A stretch of DNA of 64,000 nucleotides from NCBI RefSeq assembly GCF_029382255.1, contig NZ_JARLLG010000009.1, positions 1 through 64,000 of the forward strand, written 5' to 3'. The position numbers were made by a program, and so were the translations under genes. The stretch is from Isoptericola croceus. GTDB lineage: Bacteria > Actinomycetota > Actinomycetes > Actinomycetales > Cellulomonadaceae. Below, one piece after another: positions 20,630-30,400 of this stretch (position 1 is its first letter; the number at the start of each line of letters is the position of its first letter). A model generated the notes under the pieces. That model was not told the origin of the DNA. It did no database searches and was given only the letters and a program-made list of their open reading frames with translations.

Positions 20630-21607
20630 GTGCAGGTGTTCACGGACCTGGCCCAGGTCCCCGACGGGTTCGGCCCGTCCGCCGTGACGATCGGGAACTT
20701 CGACGGCGTGCACCGCGGCCACCAGGCGGTCCTCGGGCGGCTCGTGCGACTCGCTCGGGCCGATGACTACGTGGCCGTCGCGGTGACGTTCGACCCGCAC
20801 CCCGCCGTCGTGCACCGGCCGGCGACCGCGCCGGAGCTCCTCACCGGCCTCACCGACCGTCTGGACCTGCTGACGGACACCGGGCTGGATGCCGTCCTGG
20901 TCGTCCCGTACTCCCTGGGGTTCGCGGCCCAGGATCCCGAGGAGTTCGTCACGCGATACCTCACCGGCGCCCTCGGCGCCCGGAGCGTCGTGGTCGGCCA
21001 CGACGTGCGGTTCGGACGGGACAACTCGGGGACGCTCGCCACGATGGTCGAGCTCGGCGGGGCGCACGGGTTCGAGGTGGTCGCCATCGACGACGTGGGG
21101 GAGTGCCAGGCGGAGGCGACCGGGTCGCGCCAACGCTGGTCCAGCTCGGCGGTGCGCGCCCTGCTCGCCGAGGGCGACGTCGCCCAGGCGGCCGACATCC
21201 TCGGCCGGCCGCACCGTGTGCGGGGCACGGTGGTCCACGGAGACGCTCGTGGTCGTGAGCTCGGCTTCCCGACGGCGAACCTCGGTGCGATCGCCGGGTT
21301 GGTGCCCGCGGACGGGGTCTACGCGGGCTGGCTGCGACGCCCCGCGCTCGCCGAGCAGGAGCCGGGACACCCGGACGTGCGGCTGCCCGCCGCGATCTCC
21401 ATCGGGACCAACCCGACCTTCGACGGCGTCGAACGGCGGGTCGAGGCGTACGTGCTCGACCGCACCGACCTGGACCTGTACGACGAGCAGGTCGTCCTCG
21501 AGTTCGTCGAGCACCTGCGACCCACCCTGCGGTTCGACGGGATCGAGCCGTTGGTGCACCAGATGCACGACGACGTCGCGCGCGCCCGCGTGGTCCTCGG
21601 CCCCTGA
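20630..21607 (+). CDS. ribF: Bifunctional riboflavin kinase/FAD synthetase
   Basis: RibF phosphorylates riboflavin to FMN and then adenylylates it to FAD. The 325-residue protein has the nucleotidyltransferase motif [10 protein letters not shown] near 22-31. The N-terminal domain continues to about 180. The C-terminal riboflavin-kinase domain starts near 195 and includes [11 protein letters not shown] near 210-220 and [11 protein letters not shown]. The start is GTG 20630 with GCGAGGAG upstream. It follows truB as in many bacteria. Confidence 0.95.
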   Translation: MQVFTDLAQVPDGFGPSAVTIGNFDGVHRGHQAVLGRLVRLARADDYVAVAVTFDPHPAVVHRPATAPELLTGLTDRLDLLTDTGLDAVLVVPYSLGFAAQDPEEFVTRYLTGALGARSVVVGHDVRFGRDNSGTLATMVELGGAHGFEVVAIDDVGECQAEATGSRQRWSSSAVRALLAEGDVAQAADILGRPHRVRGTVVHGDARGRELGFPTANLGAIAGLVPADGVYAGWLRRPALAEQEPGHPDVRLPAAISIGTNPTFDGVERRVEAYVLDRTDLDLYDEQVVLEFVEHLRPTLRFDGIEPLVHQMHDDVARARVVLGP

Positions 21608-21685
21608 GGCAGGGCGAGTGGCGGGATGGTGGGGGGCGCGGTGGTGACGCCGGTCACCGTTCCCGGGCCTCGAGCCCCACGCTGC

Positions 21686-21691
21686 TAGGAT
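21686..21691 (+). promoter_or_regulatory. -10 box of rpsO
   Basis: TAGGAT lies 84 bases before the rpsO ATG, leaving a leader of nearly 80 bases. S15 leaders in other bacteria bind S15 for autoregulation. I did not find a recognisable S15-binding fold by eye. Confidence 0.5.
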
Positions 21692-21775
21692 GGCCGTGCC
21701 GTAGTTCGGCCGCGGAACCAGAGCGCCCGGTGAAGAAGTCCCGGAGCACCGCGCAACGACACCAGAAGGAGAGCC

Positions 21776-22045
21776 ATGCCGCTCGACGCTGCCACCAAGC
21801 AGTCCATCATCACCGAGTACGCCACTCACGAGGGCGACACCGGCTCGCCGGAGGTGCAGATCGCGCTCCTCACCCAGCGCATCAACGACCTGAACGAGCA
21901 CCTCAAGGAGCACAAGCACGACCACCACTCGCGTCGTGGCCTGCTCCTGCTGGTCGGCCAGCGCCGCCGCCTGCAGGGCTACCTGCAGAAGATCGACATC
22001 GCGCGCTACCGGGCGCTCATCGAGCGCCTCGGTCTGCGCCGCTGA
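21776..22045 (+). CDS. rpsO: 30S ribosomal protein S15
   Basis: S15 is a primary 16S rRNA-binding protein of the small subunit. It has the usual length of 89 residues and the family features [15 protein letters not shown] near 24-38, and [21 protein letters not shown] followed by [12 protein letters not shown] at the end. ATG 21776 is preceded by AAGGAGAG. The gene pairs with pnp downstream, as in most bacteria, with a hairpin between them. Confidence 0.98.
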   Translation: MPLDAATKQSIITEYATHEGDTGSPEVQIALLTQRINDLNEHLKEHKHDHHSRRGLLLLVGQRRRLQGYLQKIDIARYRALIERLGLRR

Positions 22046-22058
22046 CATCATCCCGCCG

Positions 22059-22084
22059 GCCCGGCCCCCTCGCAGGGGCCGGGC
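22059..22084 (+). terminator. rpsO-pnp intergenic hairpin
   Basis: GCCCGGCCCC (22059-22068) pairs with GGGGCCGGGC (22075-22084) around a six-base loop, 13 bases after rpsO. In many bacteria this junction holds a terminator or RNase processing site controlling pnp. Confidence 0.65.
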
Positions 22085-22254
22085 TGGTCTGGTGTGATGT
22101 CCTGGTAAGACACCCACCACCGCGCCGCCGGGCCGTCGTCCGGTCCTCGGTAGTGGCCCCCCGAACCGCCCGGTACGCCGGTGCGTGGTTCCGTGGGCCT
22201 CGATCGAAGACCGTCGCTCGGATGGCGGCGCCTTCGAGAATCAGGAGGGCACCC

Positions 22255-24510
22255 ATGGAGGGTCCCGAGATCACTTCCGCCGAGGCTGTCATCGACAACG
22301 GCCGCTTCGGCACCCGCACCATCCGTTTCGAGACGGGCCGGCTGGCCCGTCAGGCCGCAGGTTCCGTCGCGGCCTACCTCGACGGCGACACCATGCTGCT
22401 GTCGACCACCACGGCCGGCAAGCACCCCAAGGACCACTTCGACTTCTTCCCGCTGACGGTGGACGTCGAGGAGCGCATGTACGCCGCGGGTCGCATCCCC
22501 GGCTCGTTCTTCCGCCGTGAGGGTCGGCCGTCCACCGAGGCGATCCTCACCTGCCGCCTCACGGACCGCCCGCTGCGTCCGCTGTTCGTCAAGGGGCTGC
22601 GCAACGAGGTCCAGATCGTCATCACGGTCATGGCCCAGCACCCGGACGACGCCTACGACGTCCTGGCGATGAACGCCGCGTCGGCGTCGACCCAGATCTC
22701 CGGCCTGCCGTTCTCCGGCCCGGCCGGTGCCGTGCGCATCGCGCTCGTCGACGACCAGTGGGTCGCGTTCCCGAAGCACTCCGACAAGGAGCGCGCCGTC
22801 TTCGAGATGGTCGTCGCGGGCCGCAAGGTGACCGCGGCCGACGGGTCCGAGGACGTCGCCATCGCGATGATCGAGGCCGAGGCCACCGACGACGCCTGGA
22901 ACCTCATCAAGTCCGAGGGCGCCACCGCCCCCACGGAGCAGGTCGTGGCCGAGGGCATCGAGGCGGCCAAGCCGTTCATCGCCGCGCTCTGCGACGCCCA
23001 GTCCTCCCTGGCGCAGCAGGCCGCCAAGGAGGTCCAGGAGTTCCCGCTCTTCCCGGACTACGCCGACGACGCGTACGCCGCGGTCGAGTCCGCGGTCTCG
23101 GCCACGGCCGCCGAGGCCCTGGCGATCGTCGACAAGCAGGAGCGCGAGAGCCGCCTGGACGAGATCAAGGCCGGCATGGTCGCGGATCTCGCCGGTCGGT
23201 TCGAGGGGCGCGAGAAGGAGCTGTCTGCCGCGTACCGCTCGCTGCAGAAGCAGCTCGTGCGCCAGCGCGTCCTCACCGAGGGCGTGCGCATCGACGGTCG
23301 CGGGCTCGCGGACATCCGCACCCTGTCGGCCGAGGTCGAGGTGCTGCCGCGGGTGCACGGTTCCGCGCTGTTCGAGCGCGGAGAGACCCAGATCCTGGGC
23401 GTCACGACGCTGAACATGCTGCGCATGGAGCAGCAGATCGACTCGCTCGGGCCGGTCACGCGCAAGCGCTACATGCACAACTACAACTTCCCGCCGTACT
23501 CGACGGGCGAGACGGGCCGCGTCGGCAGCCCGAAGCGTCGCGAGATCGGCCACGGTGCGCTCGCCGAGCGCGCCCTGGTGCCGGTCCTGCCGAGCCGCGA
23601 GGAGTTCCCGTACGCCATCCGCCAGGTCTCCGAGGCGCTCGGGTCCAACGGCTCGACGTCCATGGGCTCGGTCTGCGCCTCGACGCTCTCGCTGCTCAAC
23701 GCCGGTGTGCCGCTCAAGGCCCCGGTGGCGGGCATCGCGATGGGCCTCGTCTCCGACACGGTCGACAACGAGACCCGCTACGCCGCGATGACCGACATCC
23801 TGGGCGCCGAGGACGCGTTCGGCGACATGGACTTCAAGGTCGCCGGTACCCGTGAGTTCGTCACGGCGATCCAGCTCGACACCAAGCTGGACGGCATCCC
23901 GGCGTCGGTCCTGACGGCCGCGCTCGGCCAGGCCCGCGACGCGCGCCTGACGATCCTCGACGTCCTCGCCGAGGCCATCGACGTGCCGGACGAGATGTCA
24001 CCGAACGCCCCGCGCGTCATCGCGGTGAAGGTCCCCGTGGACAAGATCGGTGAGGTCATCGGGCCCAAGGGCAAGATGATCAACCAGATCCAGGAGGAGA
24101 CCGGCGCCGACATCTCGATCGAGGACGACGGCACGGTCTACATCGGCGCGACCGACGGTCCCTCGGCCGAGGCCGCCCGGGCGGCGATCAACGCGATCGC
24201 CAACCCGCACGTGCCGGAGGTCGGCGAGCGGTTCGTCGGCACGGTCGTCAAGACGACGTCGTTCGGCGCGTTCATCTCGCTCTCCCCGGGCAAGGACGGG
24301 CTGCTGCACATCAGCCAGCTCCGCAAGCTCGTGGGTGGCAAGCGGGTGGAGAACGTCGACGACGTGCTGTCCATCGGCCAGAAGATCCAGGTCGAGATCG
24401 GTGAGATCGACCCGCGGGGCAAGCTCTCGCTCGTCGCGGTCACCGAGGACGACGAGAAGGCCGAGGCCGACGGGGCCGACGCCGCTGCCGAGCAGACCCC
24501 CGAGGCCTGA
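22255..24510 (+). CDS. pnp: Polyribonucleotide nucleotidyltransferase (PNPase)
   Basis: PNPase is the phosphorolytic 3'-5' exoribonuclease; in actinobacteria it can also synthesise tails, and the family was once named guanosine pentaphosphate synthetase (GpsI). The 751-residue protein has two RNase PH domains. The second carries [24 protein letters not shown] and the catalytic acidic cluster [21 protein letters not shown] domain ([14 protein letters not shown] near 596-609) and an S1 domain follow. ATG 22255 follows AGGAGGG. Long open sequence upstream of the ATG is not conserved and overlaps rpsO. Confidence 0.97.
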   Translation: MEGPEITSAEAVIDNGRFGTRTIRFETGRLARQAAGSVAAYLDGDTMLLSTTTAGKHPKDHFDFFPLTVDVEERMYAAGRIPGSFFRREGRPSTEAILTCRLTDRPLRPLFVKGLRNEVQIVITVMAQHPDDAYDVLAMNAASASTQISGLPFSGPAGAVRIALVDDQWVAFPKHSDKERAVFEMVVAGRKVTAADGSEDVAIAMIEAEATDDAWNLIKSEGATAPTEQVVAEGIEAAKPFIAALCDAQSSLAQQAAKEVQEFPLFPDYADDAYAAVESAVSATAAEALAIVDKQERESRLDEIKAGMVADLAGRFEGREKELSAAYRSLQKQLVRQRVLTEGVRIDGRGLADIRTLSAEVEVLPRVHGSALFERGETQILGVTTLNMLRMEQQIDSLGPVTRKRYMHNYNFPPYSTGETGRVGSPKRREIGHGALAERALVPVLPSREEFPYAIRQVSEALGSNGSTSMGSVCASTLSLLNAGVPLKAPVAGIAMGLVSDTVDNETRYAAMTDILGAEDAFGDMDFKVAGTREFVTAIQLDTKLDGIPASVLTAALGQARDARLTILDVLAEAIDVPDEMSPNAPRVIAVKVPVDKIGEVIGPKGKMINQIQEETGADISIEDDGTVYIGATDGPSAEAARAAINAIANPHVPEVGERFVGTVVKTTSFGAFISLSPGKDGLLHISQLRKLVGGKRVENVDDVLSIGQKIQVEIGEIDPRGKLSLVAVTEDDEKAEADGADAAAEQTPEA

Positions 24511-24518
24511 TCGACCGC

Positions 24519-25847
24519 ATGAGCCAGCACCTCCCGCTCGTCGGAGCGGGCCAGCCCGGTGCCGAGCTGACCGCCGGGCAGGACGGCGCGACGATCCGTC
24601 GCAGCATCCTGCCCGGCGGTGTGCGTGTGCTCACCGAGCACATGCCCGGCCTCCGCTCGGCCACGATCGGGGCGTGGGTCGGCGTCGGGTCCCGGGACGA
24701 GACCGACGGCCACCACGGCTCCACACACTTCCTCGAGCACCTGCTCTTCAAGGGCACCCGCACCCGCTCCGCGCTGGACATCGCCGAGGCGTTCGACGCC
24801 GTCGGCGGGGAGGCGAACGCCGCCACCGGCAAGGAGCACACCTGCTACTACGCGCGGGTGCTCGACGAGGACGTCCCGATGGCCATCGAGGTCATCGCCG
24901 ACATGGTGACCTCGGCGCGCCTGGACGCCGAGGAGCTCGAGACCGAGCGCGGCGTCATCCTCGAAGAGCTCGCGATGACGGACGACGACCCGTCCGAGGT
25001 GGTCCACGAGGAGTTCGCCACAGCCGTGCTCGGTGCGCACCCGCTCGGCCGCCCCATCGGCGGCACGCCGGACACCATCCGCGCGGTACCTCGTGAGGCC
25101 GTCCTGGAGCACTACCGGTGGCACTACCGCCCCGAGACCCTCGTGGTCGCGGCAGCCGGCGGAGTGGACCACGACGCGATCGTGCAGCAGGTCGGCGAGG
25201 CGCTCAGCGCCGGCGGATGGGATCTCGACCCGGCGGGGGTGCCGCGTCACCGCCGGTCCGGTGCGCCCGAGCGGGCAGGCGTCCCGACCGCAGGCGTCGA
25301 GCTGACGGTCCACCGTCAGGTCGAGCAGGCCAACGTGATCATCGGGGGGACCGGTCTCAGTGCTTCCGACGACCGTCGGTTCACGTCGACCGTGCTGCAC
25401 GCCGTCCTCGGCGGCGGCATGTCGTCCCGGTTGTTCCAGGAGGTCCGCGAGAAGCGAGGCCTGGCGTACACCACGTACTCGTTCGCGCAGGGGCACGGCG
25501 GCCTGGGCCTCTTCGGTCTCTATGCCGGGTGCACCCCGGCCAAGGTCGACCAGGTCACCACGCTGATGGTGGCCGAGCTCGAGCGGCTCGCCGCCGACGG
25601 CATCACCGACGCGGAGCTGGAGCGTTCGGTCGGCCAGCTCTCCGGCGGACTGGTGCTCGGCCTGGAGGACTCGAGCTCGCGCATGAGCAGGCTGGGCCGT
25701 GCCGAGCTGGTCCTGGGCGAGCTCCTCACCGTCGACGAGTCGTTGGAACGTGTCCGTGCCGTCACCGCTACCGACGTCCGCGAGCTGGCCGCCGACCTCG
25801 CGTCGCGTCCCCGCTCGATCGTGCGGGTCGGCCCCTTCGGAGAGTGA
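24519..25847 (+). CDS. M16-family zinc metallopeptidase
   Basis: This is an insulinase-family peptidase with the inverted zinc motif HFLEH at residues 70-74 (H-x-x-E-H). A downstream glutamate cluster (ETERGVILEEL near 141-151) supplies the third ligand. The C-terminal half has the inactive M16 partner domain (KRGLAYTTYSF). At 442 residues it is a single-chain processing-peptidase-like member. It lies eight bases after pnp, as does PepR (Rv2782c) in Mycobacterium tuberculosis. Natural substrates are unknown. ATG 24519 has no strong ribosome-binding site. Confidence 0.92.
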   Translation: MSQHLPLVGAGQPGAELTAGQDGATIRRSILPGGVRVLTEHMPGLRSATIGAWVGVGSRDETDGHHGSTHFLEHLLFKGTRTRSALDIAEAFDAVGGEANAATGKEHTCYYARVLDEDVPMAIEVIADMVTSARLDAEELETERGVILEELAMTDDDPSEVVHEEFATAVLGAHPLGRPIGGTPDTIRAVPREAVLEHYRWHYRPETLVVAAAGGVDHDAIVQQVGEALSAGGWDLDPAGVPRHRRSGAPERAGVPTAGVELTVHRQVEQANVIIGGTGLSASDDRRFTSTVLHAVLGGGMSSRLFQEVREKRGLAYTTYSFAQGHGGLGLFGLYAGCTPAKVDQVTTLMVAELERLAADGITDAELERSVGQLSGGLVLGLEDSSSRMSRLGRAELVLGELLTVDESLERVRAVTATDVRELAADLASRPRSIVRVGPFGE

Positions 25848-25857
25848 GGATGTGACT

Positions 25858-26631
25858 GTGAGCACCACCATCAAGGTCGCCGTCATCGGCGCGGCCGGGC
25901 GCATGGGTGCCCAGACCTGTGCCGCCGTCGAGGAGGCGACGGGCCTCGAGCTCGTCGCTCGCCTCAATGCCGGGGACGACGTCGGCGCCGGTGTCCGTGA
26001 CTCCCGCGCCGACGTCGCGGTGGACTTCACCGTCCCCGCGGTGACGGAGGACAACGTGCACGCCGTGCTCGACGCCGGCGCGCACGCCGTGGTCGGGACC
26101 ACGGGCTGGGACGATGCCTCCCGGGGGCGGGTCGTCGACCATCTCGAGCGGGTCAACGCCGGACGCGGTGCCTCCGGTCTCGGGGTGCTCATCGCCCCGA
26201 ACTTCGGGCTCTCGGCGGTGCTCGCGATGACGTTCGCCGCGAAGGCGGCGCGCTACTTCGAGTCGGCCGAGGTCGTCGAGCTGCACCACCCGAACAAGGT
26301 CGACGCCCCCTCCGGCACCGCCCGCCACACGGCGGCTGCGATCGCCGCGGCACGGGCCGACGCCGGGCTCGGTCCGTCGCCGGACGCCACCGAGGACGGG
26401 TGGGAGGCCCGCGGCGCGGACGTCGACGGCGTGCGCGTGCACGCGGTGCGGTTGCGCGGGCTGGTGGCGCACGAGGAGATCCTGTTCGGCAATGCCGGCG
26501 AGCAGCTCACGATCCGTCAGGACTCGTTCGACCGGGCCAGCTTCATGCCGGGCGTCCTCCTCGCCGTGCGCGAGGTCGGGGCCCGACCGGGGCTGACCGT
26601 CGGGCTCGAGAACGTGCTGGACCTGTCGTGA
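25858..26631 (+). CDS. dapB: 4-hydroxy-tetrahydrodipicolinate reductase
   Basis: DapB reduces the DapA product with NAD(P)H in the diaminopimelate/lysine pathway. The 257-residue protein has GAAGRMG at 11-17 for cofactor binding, VVGTTGW near 80-86, and the catalytic segment ELHHPNKVDAPSGTA near 141-155. The start GTG 25858 is chosen because AGTGAGGA lies seven bases upstream; GTG 25852 is too close. dapA (33.1 kb) and dapF (60.5 kb) are also in this window, so three DAP-pathway genes are dispersed here. Confidence 0.96.
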   Translation: MSTTIKVAVIGAAGRMGAQTCAAVEEATGLELVARLNAGDDVGAGVRDSRADVAVDFTVPAVTEDNVHAVLDAGAHAVVGTTGWDDASRGRVVDHLERVNAGRGASGLGVLIAPNFGLSAVLAMTFAAKAARYFESAEVVELHHPNKVDAPSGTARHTAAAIAAARADAGLGPSPDATEDGWEARGADVDGVRVHAVRLRGLVAHEEILFGNAGEQLTIRQDSFDRASFMPGVLLAVREVGARPGLTVGLENVLDLS

Positions 26632-27113
26632 CCGACGACGGCGCGCCGTCGAGCGCTCGGCGACGCGTGCCGCGCGGGTTCGTCGGCGCCCTGGCCGTCA
26701 CGGCGCTGCTCGCGCTGTACGTGTGGGCGATCGCGGGTCGAGGCGCGGCCATGCTCGGGAGCGGAGAGCCGGTACTGATCGGCATCGGTGCGGCCGTGCT
26801 GATCATCCCGCTGCTGGTCATCGGTCTCATCGTCCGCGAGTTCTGGCTGGCGGCCCGGGTACAGCGCATGGCCGACGAGCTGGCCGCGGCAGGCCAGCTC
26901 CCGGTGGACGACCTTCCGCGCTCGCCGGGCGGCCGGATCGACCGCGCGGCGGCGGACGAGGCGTTCGCCGCGGTCCGCCACGGCGTCGACGACGCCCCCG
27001 AGGACTGGCGTGCCTGGTACCACCTGGCCTTCGCCTATGACGCCGCGGGGGATCGCCGTCGCGCCCGCGAGGCCCTGCGCCGGGCTTCGTCGCTGTTCAC
27101 ACCGCGGGACTGA
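26628..27113 (+). CDS. Membrane protein with C-terminal TPR-like repeat
   Basis: This 161-residue protein has two predicted membrane helices (about 17-34 and 45-69). A cytoplasmic or extracellular helical tail follows, ending in a TPR-like unit (DWRAWYHLAFAYDAAGDRRRAREALRRAS). The GTG start overlaps the dapB stop (GTGA), implying co-translation. The final 17 bases overlap the tail of the convergent gene downstream. No function is recognised; the TPR call rests on one repeat. Confidence 0.75.
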   Translation: MTDDGAPSSARRRVPRGFVGALAVTALLALYVWAIAGRGAAMLGSGEPVLIGIGAAVLIIPLLVIGLIVREFWLAARVQRMADELAAAGQLPVDDLPRSPGGRIDRAAADEAFAAVRHGVDDAPEDWRAWYHLAFAYDAAGDRRRAREALRRASSLFTPRD

Positions 27114-27576
27114 CGTCGTCGGGCAGCAGGACCCAGCAGTACAGGGCGTGCCGCACGGCCAGGGCTCGTCCGGCCAGCTCACCGAGCCGGCACAGCACGT
27201 CGGCGAGCGGTTCGGCACCGATCTGCCCCGGACCAGATGACCGCGCCCCGCTGCGGGCGACGTCTCCGAGGCGGACAGGGGTCGCCGCGGCGAGCTCTGC
27301 GGTGACGACGTCCGAGACGGTGACCACCCACGGGCCGTCCGAACCGCCGCTGAGCAGCGTGCCGTGGCGCGGGTGCGCCGTGACCTCACCGTAGGGGCGT
27401 GCGCAGAGCAGCCCGCCGAGGACGCCGAGCGTGACGAAGGGATCGATCGTCGGTGCCCGGACGGAGTCGAACAGCGCCTCGCCGGAACCTCGTGCCCAGC
27501 TCGACGGGCCGTTCACCTGGTGGGCGACCGTCGCGGCCAGGGCGTCCGTGGGCGCGGCGAAGTACTCGGTGACCAT
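27097..27576 (-). CDS. Hypothetical protein
   Basis: I do not recognise this 159-residue soluble protein. It starts MVTEYFAAPTDALAATV, is rich in Ala/Val/Gly, has no signal peptide, and has one conserved-looking block near the C-terminus (PLADVLCRLGELAGRALAV, then CWVLLPDD). Codon use matches its neighbours, so it looks real. The start is uncertain: an in-frame upstream ATG at 27657 would add 27 residues. Its 3' end overlaps the TPR membrane gene by 17 bases. A role cannot be inferred from its neighbours. Confidence 0.65.
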   Translation of the reverse strand: MVTEYFAAPTDALAATVAHQVNGPSSWARGSGEALFDSVRAPTIDPFVTLGVLGGLLCARPYGEVTAHPRHGTLLSGGSDGPWVVTVSDVVTAELAAATPVRLGDVARSGARSSGPGQIGAEPLADVLCRLGELAGRALAVRHALYCWVLLPDDVSPAV

Positions 27577-27696
27577 CGGCGCGCCGCCGGCTGGGTCCTC
27601 CCGGCGCGCGCCGGCCCCGCGAGCCTCGGTGCTCCTGCCCACGTGCCCCATGGGCACATGCTGGCACTGCCGTGCTACGAGGCGGTCACGGGGCCG

Positions 27697-28908
27697 TTAC
27701 CGTGTGGGGTCGGTGCGGCCGGTCGCCGCCGGGTCGCGAGGGAAGGCGCCCCGCGAGATGACGACGGCCGCGCAGGCCACGGCCACGACGCCGGCACCGA
27801 CCAGGGCCAGTGCGCCGGTGCCCGGTCCGGCCACGACGACGGCTCCGAGCGCGGCGCCGAGGCCGATCCCGAGGTTGGACGTCGCGTTGACGAACGCCCC
27901 GGCGAGGTCCGCCGTCGTTCCCTGGGCACGCAGGGCAGCCGCCTGGAAGGTCGCGGGGATCGCGCCGAAGGCGGCGAGCCATAGGCCGCCGGCGACGAGC
28001 ACACCGACCGGTTGGGGCATGGCGACCGCGAGGAGGGCCAACGAGGCGACGATCGTGGCCATCGAGGTGATCGTCAGGGCTCGCGGTCTGCGATCCAGGT
28101 ACCGGGCCGCGGCCCACAGCCCGACGAGCCCCAGGGAGCCGAACAGCAGGAGCACGGGCCCGACGGCCGCCTCGGAGAGGCCGGTGGCGAGCAGCAGCAC
28201 CGAGACGTAGGTGTACACCGCGTAGTGGCCACCGAACAGGACCGTGTTGGTGCCGACGACGATGCCCAGGCGCTTGCGACCCCGCCGGGCGCCCGAGCCG
28301 TCACGTGCCGGGGCCGGCTCGACAGCGACGGCGGGCAGCAGGCGTGCCACGAGGACCGCCGTCAGGGCGCAGACGGCGGCGAGCAGCACGAAGGACCAGC
28401 GCCAGCCGACGGCGGTACCCAGGGAGGTGGACAACGGCACGCCGAGCACGAAGCCCAACGTCCCCCCGGCGGTGACGAGCGTCAGTGCACGGCCCGTGTA
28501 GAGCGGCCCCACGAGCCGGGCGGCGTACGCGATCGACACGGAGAAGAAGACGGCGTGGCCGATCCCGCCCAGGGTGCGCCCGGCGGCCATGACGGCGAAG
28601 GACGGCGCGGCCGCCACGAGGAGGTTGCCGGCCACGTAGATCACGAGCGTGACGAGCAGCAGCGGCTTGCGAGGAAACCGTTGGGTGGCCAGGGTCAGGG
28701 GGACGGCGCACGCGGCGACGACGAGGGCGTAGACGGTGACGAGCAGCCCGGCCGTCGACTCGGTGACGCCGACGCCGCGGGCGAGCTGCGGCAGGAGCCC
28801 GACGGGCAGCACCTCGGTGGTGATCGCGACGAAGTTCGCGACCGCGAGGACCGTGATGCCCCCGGCGGCGTCGCGGACGGTGCGAGCGGGGGAGGTGAGC
28901 GGTGGCAC
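27697..28908 (-). CDS. MFS transporter, DHA1/AraJ-like
   Basis: This is a 403-residue major facilitator with about 12 hydrophobic segments. It has the family-like motif GRTLGGIGHAVFFS near 107-120 and a loop rich in Arg between the two six-helix halves (near 200-212, GARRGRKRLG). It resembles the DHA1 drug/arabinose-efflux (AraJ/CynX-like) group. The substrate is unknown. The start is GTG 28908 with AGGATGAG about ten bases upstream. It is divergent from the HdeD-like gene. Confidence 0.85.
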   Translation of the reverse strand: MPPLTSPARTVRDAAGGITVLAVANFVAITTEVLPVGLLPQLARGVGVTESTAGLLVTVYALVVAACAVPLTLATQRFPRKPLLLVTLVIYVAGNLLVAAAPSFAVMAAGRTLGGIGHAVFFSVSIAYAARLVGPLYTGRALTLVTAGGTLGFVLGVPLSTSLGTAVGWRWSFVLLAAVCALTAVLVARLLPAVAVEPAPARDGSGARRGRKRLGIVVGTNTVLFGGHYAVYTYVSVLLLATGLSEAAVGPVLLLFGSLGLVGLWAAARYLDRRPRALTITSMATIVASLALLAVAMPQPVGVLVAGGLWLAAFGAIPATFQAAALRAQGTTADLAGAFVNATSNLGIGLGAALGAVVVAGPGTGALALVGAGVVAVACAAVVISRGAFPRDPAATGRTDPTR

Positions 28909-28996
28909 CGGCTCATCCTGTCATCCGCACCAGCCGACACGCAGGCGGCGGGCTGCTCGACCGCCGTTCCCCCGTGCGCCGGACGGGTCGCGATCG

Positions 28997-29002
28997 TAGC
29001 CT
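28997..29002 (+). promoter_or_regulatory. -10 box of the HdeD-like gene
   Basis: TAGCCT sits 29 bases upstream of the ATG at 29032, with GAGGAGAGG between as the ribosome-binding site. Confidence 0.45.
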
Positions 29003-29031
29003 GACCGCAGCGGACGAGGAGAGGACCACGC

Positions 29032-29820
29032 ATGGGACACGACGGGGTGGAGACCGAGGCGCAGGACGCCGCCGGCAGCGCGATCCGCAACCCGTTCCGG
29101 AGGGTCTGGTGGCTGCCCGTCGTGCGCGGCATCGCCTTCGTGGTGCTCGGGCTGCTGCTGATGATCGAGCCGCTCGGTGAGTTCGAGGTCCTGCGACTGC
29201 TCCTCGGTGCGTTCCTCGTGCTCGACGCGGTGCTGGTGCTGGTCCAGTGGTTCGTGCACCGGCGTCAGGTGGGATCGGCATGGTGGCTGGCGCAGGCCGG
29301 CGTCAACATCCTCTTCGGCGTCGCGGTCGCGTTCTGGCCGGAGCTCTCCCCGACGCCGCTCTACTACGTGCTCGCCAGCTGGACGATCGTGCTGGGGATC
29401 GTGGCCGTGGTCGGTGGTGCGGCCCTCGCCCGCAGCCGGGACCTCGGCTGGCCGTGGATGATCACGTTCGGCCTCACGGCCGGACTCTTCGGCCTGCTGC
29501 TCGTGACGCGCCCCCTCGACGCTCTGGAGGTGCTGCGGCTCGTGACGATCGTCTTCGCGCTGTTCGCGTTCGTCGCCGGGGCGATCCACCTGGTCTCCGG
29601 CTTCGCCGTCCGCTCGGTGTCGCGTGAGCTGTGGGGGCTGCGGGAGCAGGCCGAGAGGGTCGGTGTCGTCGTGACCGGGGGCTCGGTCCTGGGCGCCGCC
29701 AACCCCCAGGCCGCTCCGGCCGCGGCGGCGGGACCGGCCGGCCGCCCGGCCGACAGCCCCGCGTCGCCGGACGCCGCGCCCGCCACCTCGACCCCGGTGG
29801 ACGGCCCGGACACGCGGTAG
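29032..29820 (+). CDS. HdeD-family (DUF308) membrane protein
   Basis: This is a 262-residue protein with six predicted membrane helices between about 23 and 200, in the DUF308/HdeD pattern. Paired helices carry segments such as VVRGIAFVVLGLLLMIEPL. HdeD in Escherichia coli is tied to acid stress, but the actinobacterial members have no fixed role. The last 60 residues are a Pro/Ala-rich, probably disordered tail (PQAAPAAAAGPAGRPADS). A GAGGAGAGG ribosome-binding site precedes the ATG. It stands alone between divergent and convergent genes. Confidence 0.82.
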   Translation: MGHDGVETEAQDAAGSAIRNPFRRVWWLPVVRGIAFVVLGLLLMIEPLGEFEVLRLLLGAFLVLDAVLVLVQWFVHRRQVGSAWWLAQAGVNILFGVAVAFWPELSPTPLYYVLASWTIVLGIVAVVGGAALARSRDLGWPWMITFGLTAGLFGLLLVTRPLDALEVLRLVTIVFALFAFVAGAIHLVSGFAVRSVSRELWGLREQAERVGVVVTGGSVLGAANPQAAPAAAAGPAGRPADSPASPDAAPATSTPVDGPDTR

Positions 29821-29844
29821 CCGCGTCCGACAGCCGCAGCGACG

Positions 29845-30351
29845 TCAGATCGTGGCGGACCAGCGGCGCTCGACGACGTCGCGCACACCGGTCGCGAGCG
29901 ATCGTTCGGTGCCGTCGGGCCCCAGCCCTGAGGAGGACAGGAAGCGCTCGCGGCCGTCATCACCGTCGAGCACCCAGGTCACGACGTCTTCGGAGCCGTC
30001 GGTGCGCAACCGGTCGACGGCGGCGGCGAGCAGACGGGAGCCGTGCCCCGCGAGCCGGTGCTCCGGGGAGACCTCCAGCGCCATGACCTGCCCGGGGGCG
30101 ACAGCGGCGAAGCCGACGACCCGCGGCCCGTCCAGCGCCACGAGCACGCCGAAGCCCGGGCCGGGTGGGCGGGTGATCGCCTCCGCCCACCGTTGCCGCA
30201 TGGTCTGCTCGTCCAGGGCGTCTACGGCGTCGCCGAGCGTCTCGCCATGGGTGGCGCGCCAGGCCTCGACCTGGACCTGGGTCACCGCGTCCTCGTCACC
30301 GGGGACGGCGGGCCGGACAGAGACGTCGGCGGTCTCGCGGAACAGTGCCAT
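29845..30351 (-). CDS. GNAT acetyltransferase
   Basis: This is a 168-residue single-domain N-acetyltransferase. The acetyl-CoA-binding motif A reads LEVSPEHRLAGHGSRLLAAA near 93-112, preceded by a VVGFAAV strand. The acceptor substrate cannot be inferred. The start ATG at 30351 is preceded by TAGGGT (minus strand, 30358-30363) with six bases between, so it is probably leaderless. It is convergent with the HdeD-like gene. Confidence 0.85.
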   Translation of the reverse strand: MALFRETADVSVRPAVPGDEDAVTQVQVEAWRATHGETLGDAVDALDEQTMRQRWAEAITRPPGPGFGVLVALDGPRVVGFAAVAPGQVMALEVSPEHRLAGHGSRLLAAAVDRLRTDGSEDVVTWVLDGDDGRERFLSSSGLGPDGTERSLATGVRDVVERRWSATI

Positions 30352-30400
30352 GGGCCCACCCTAGGGCGTGCCGGTCACCCGGCGGCGAGCAGGAGAGCGC

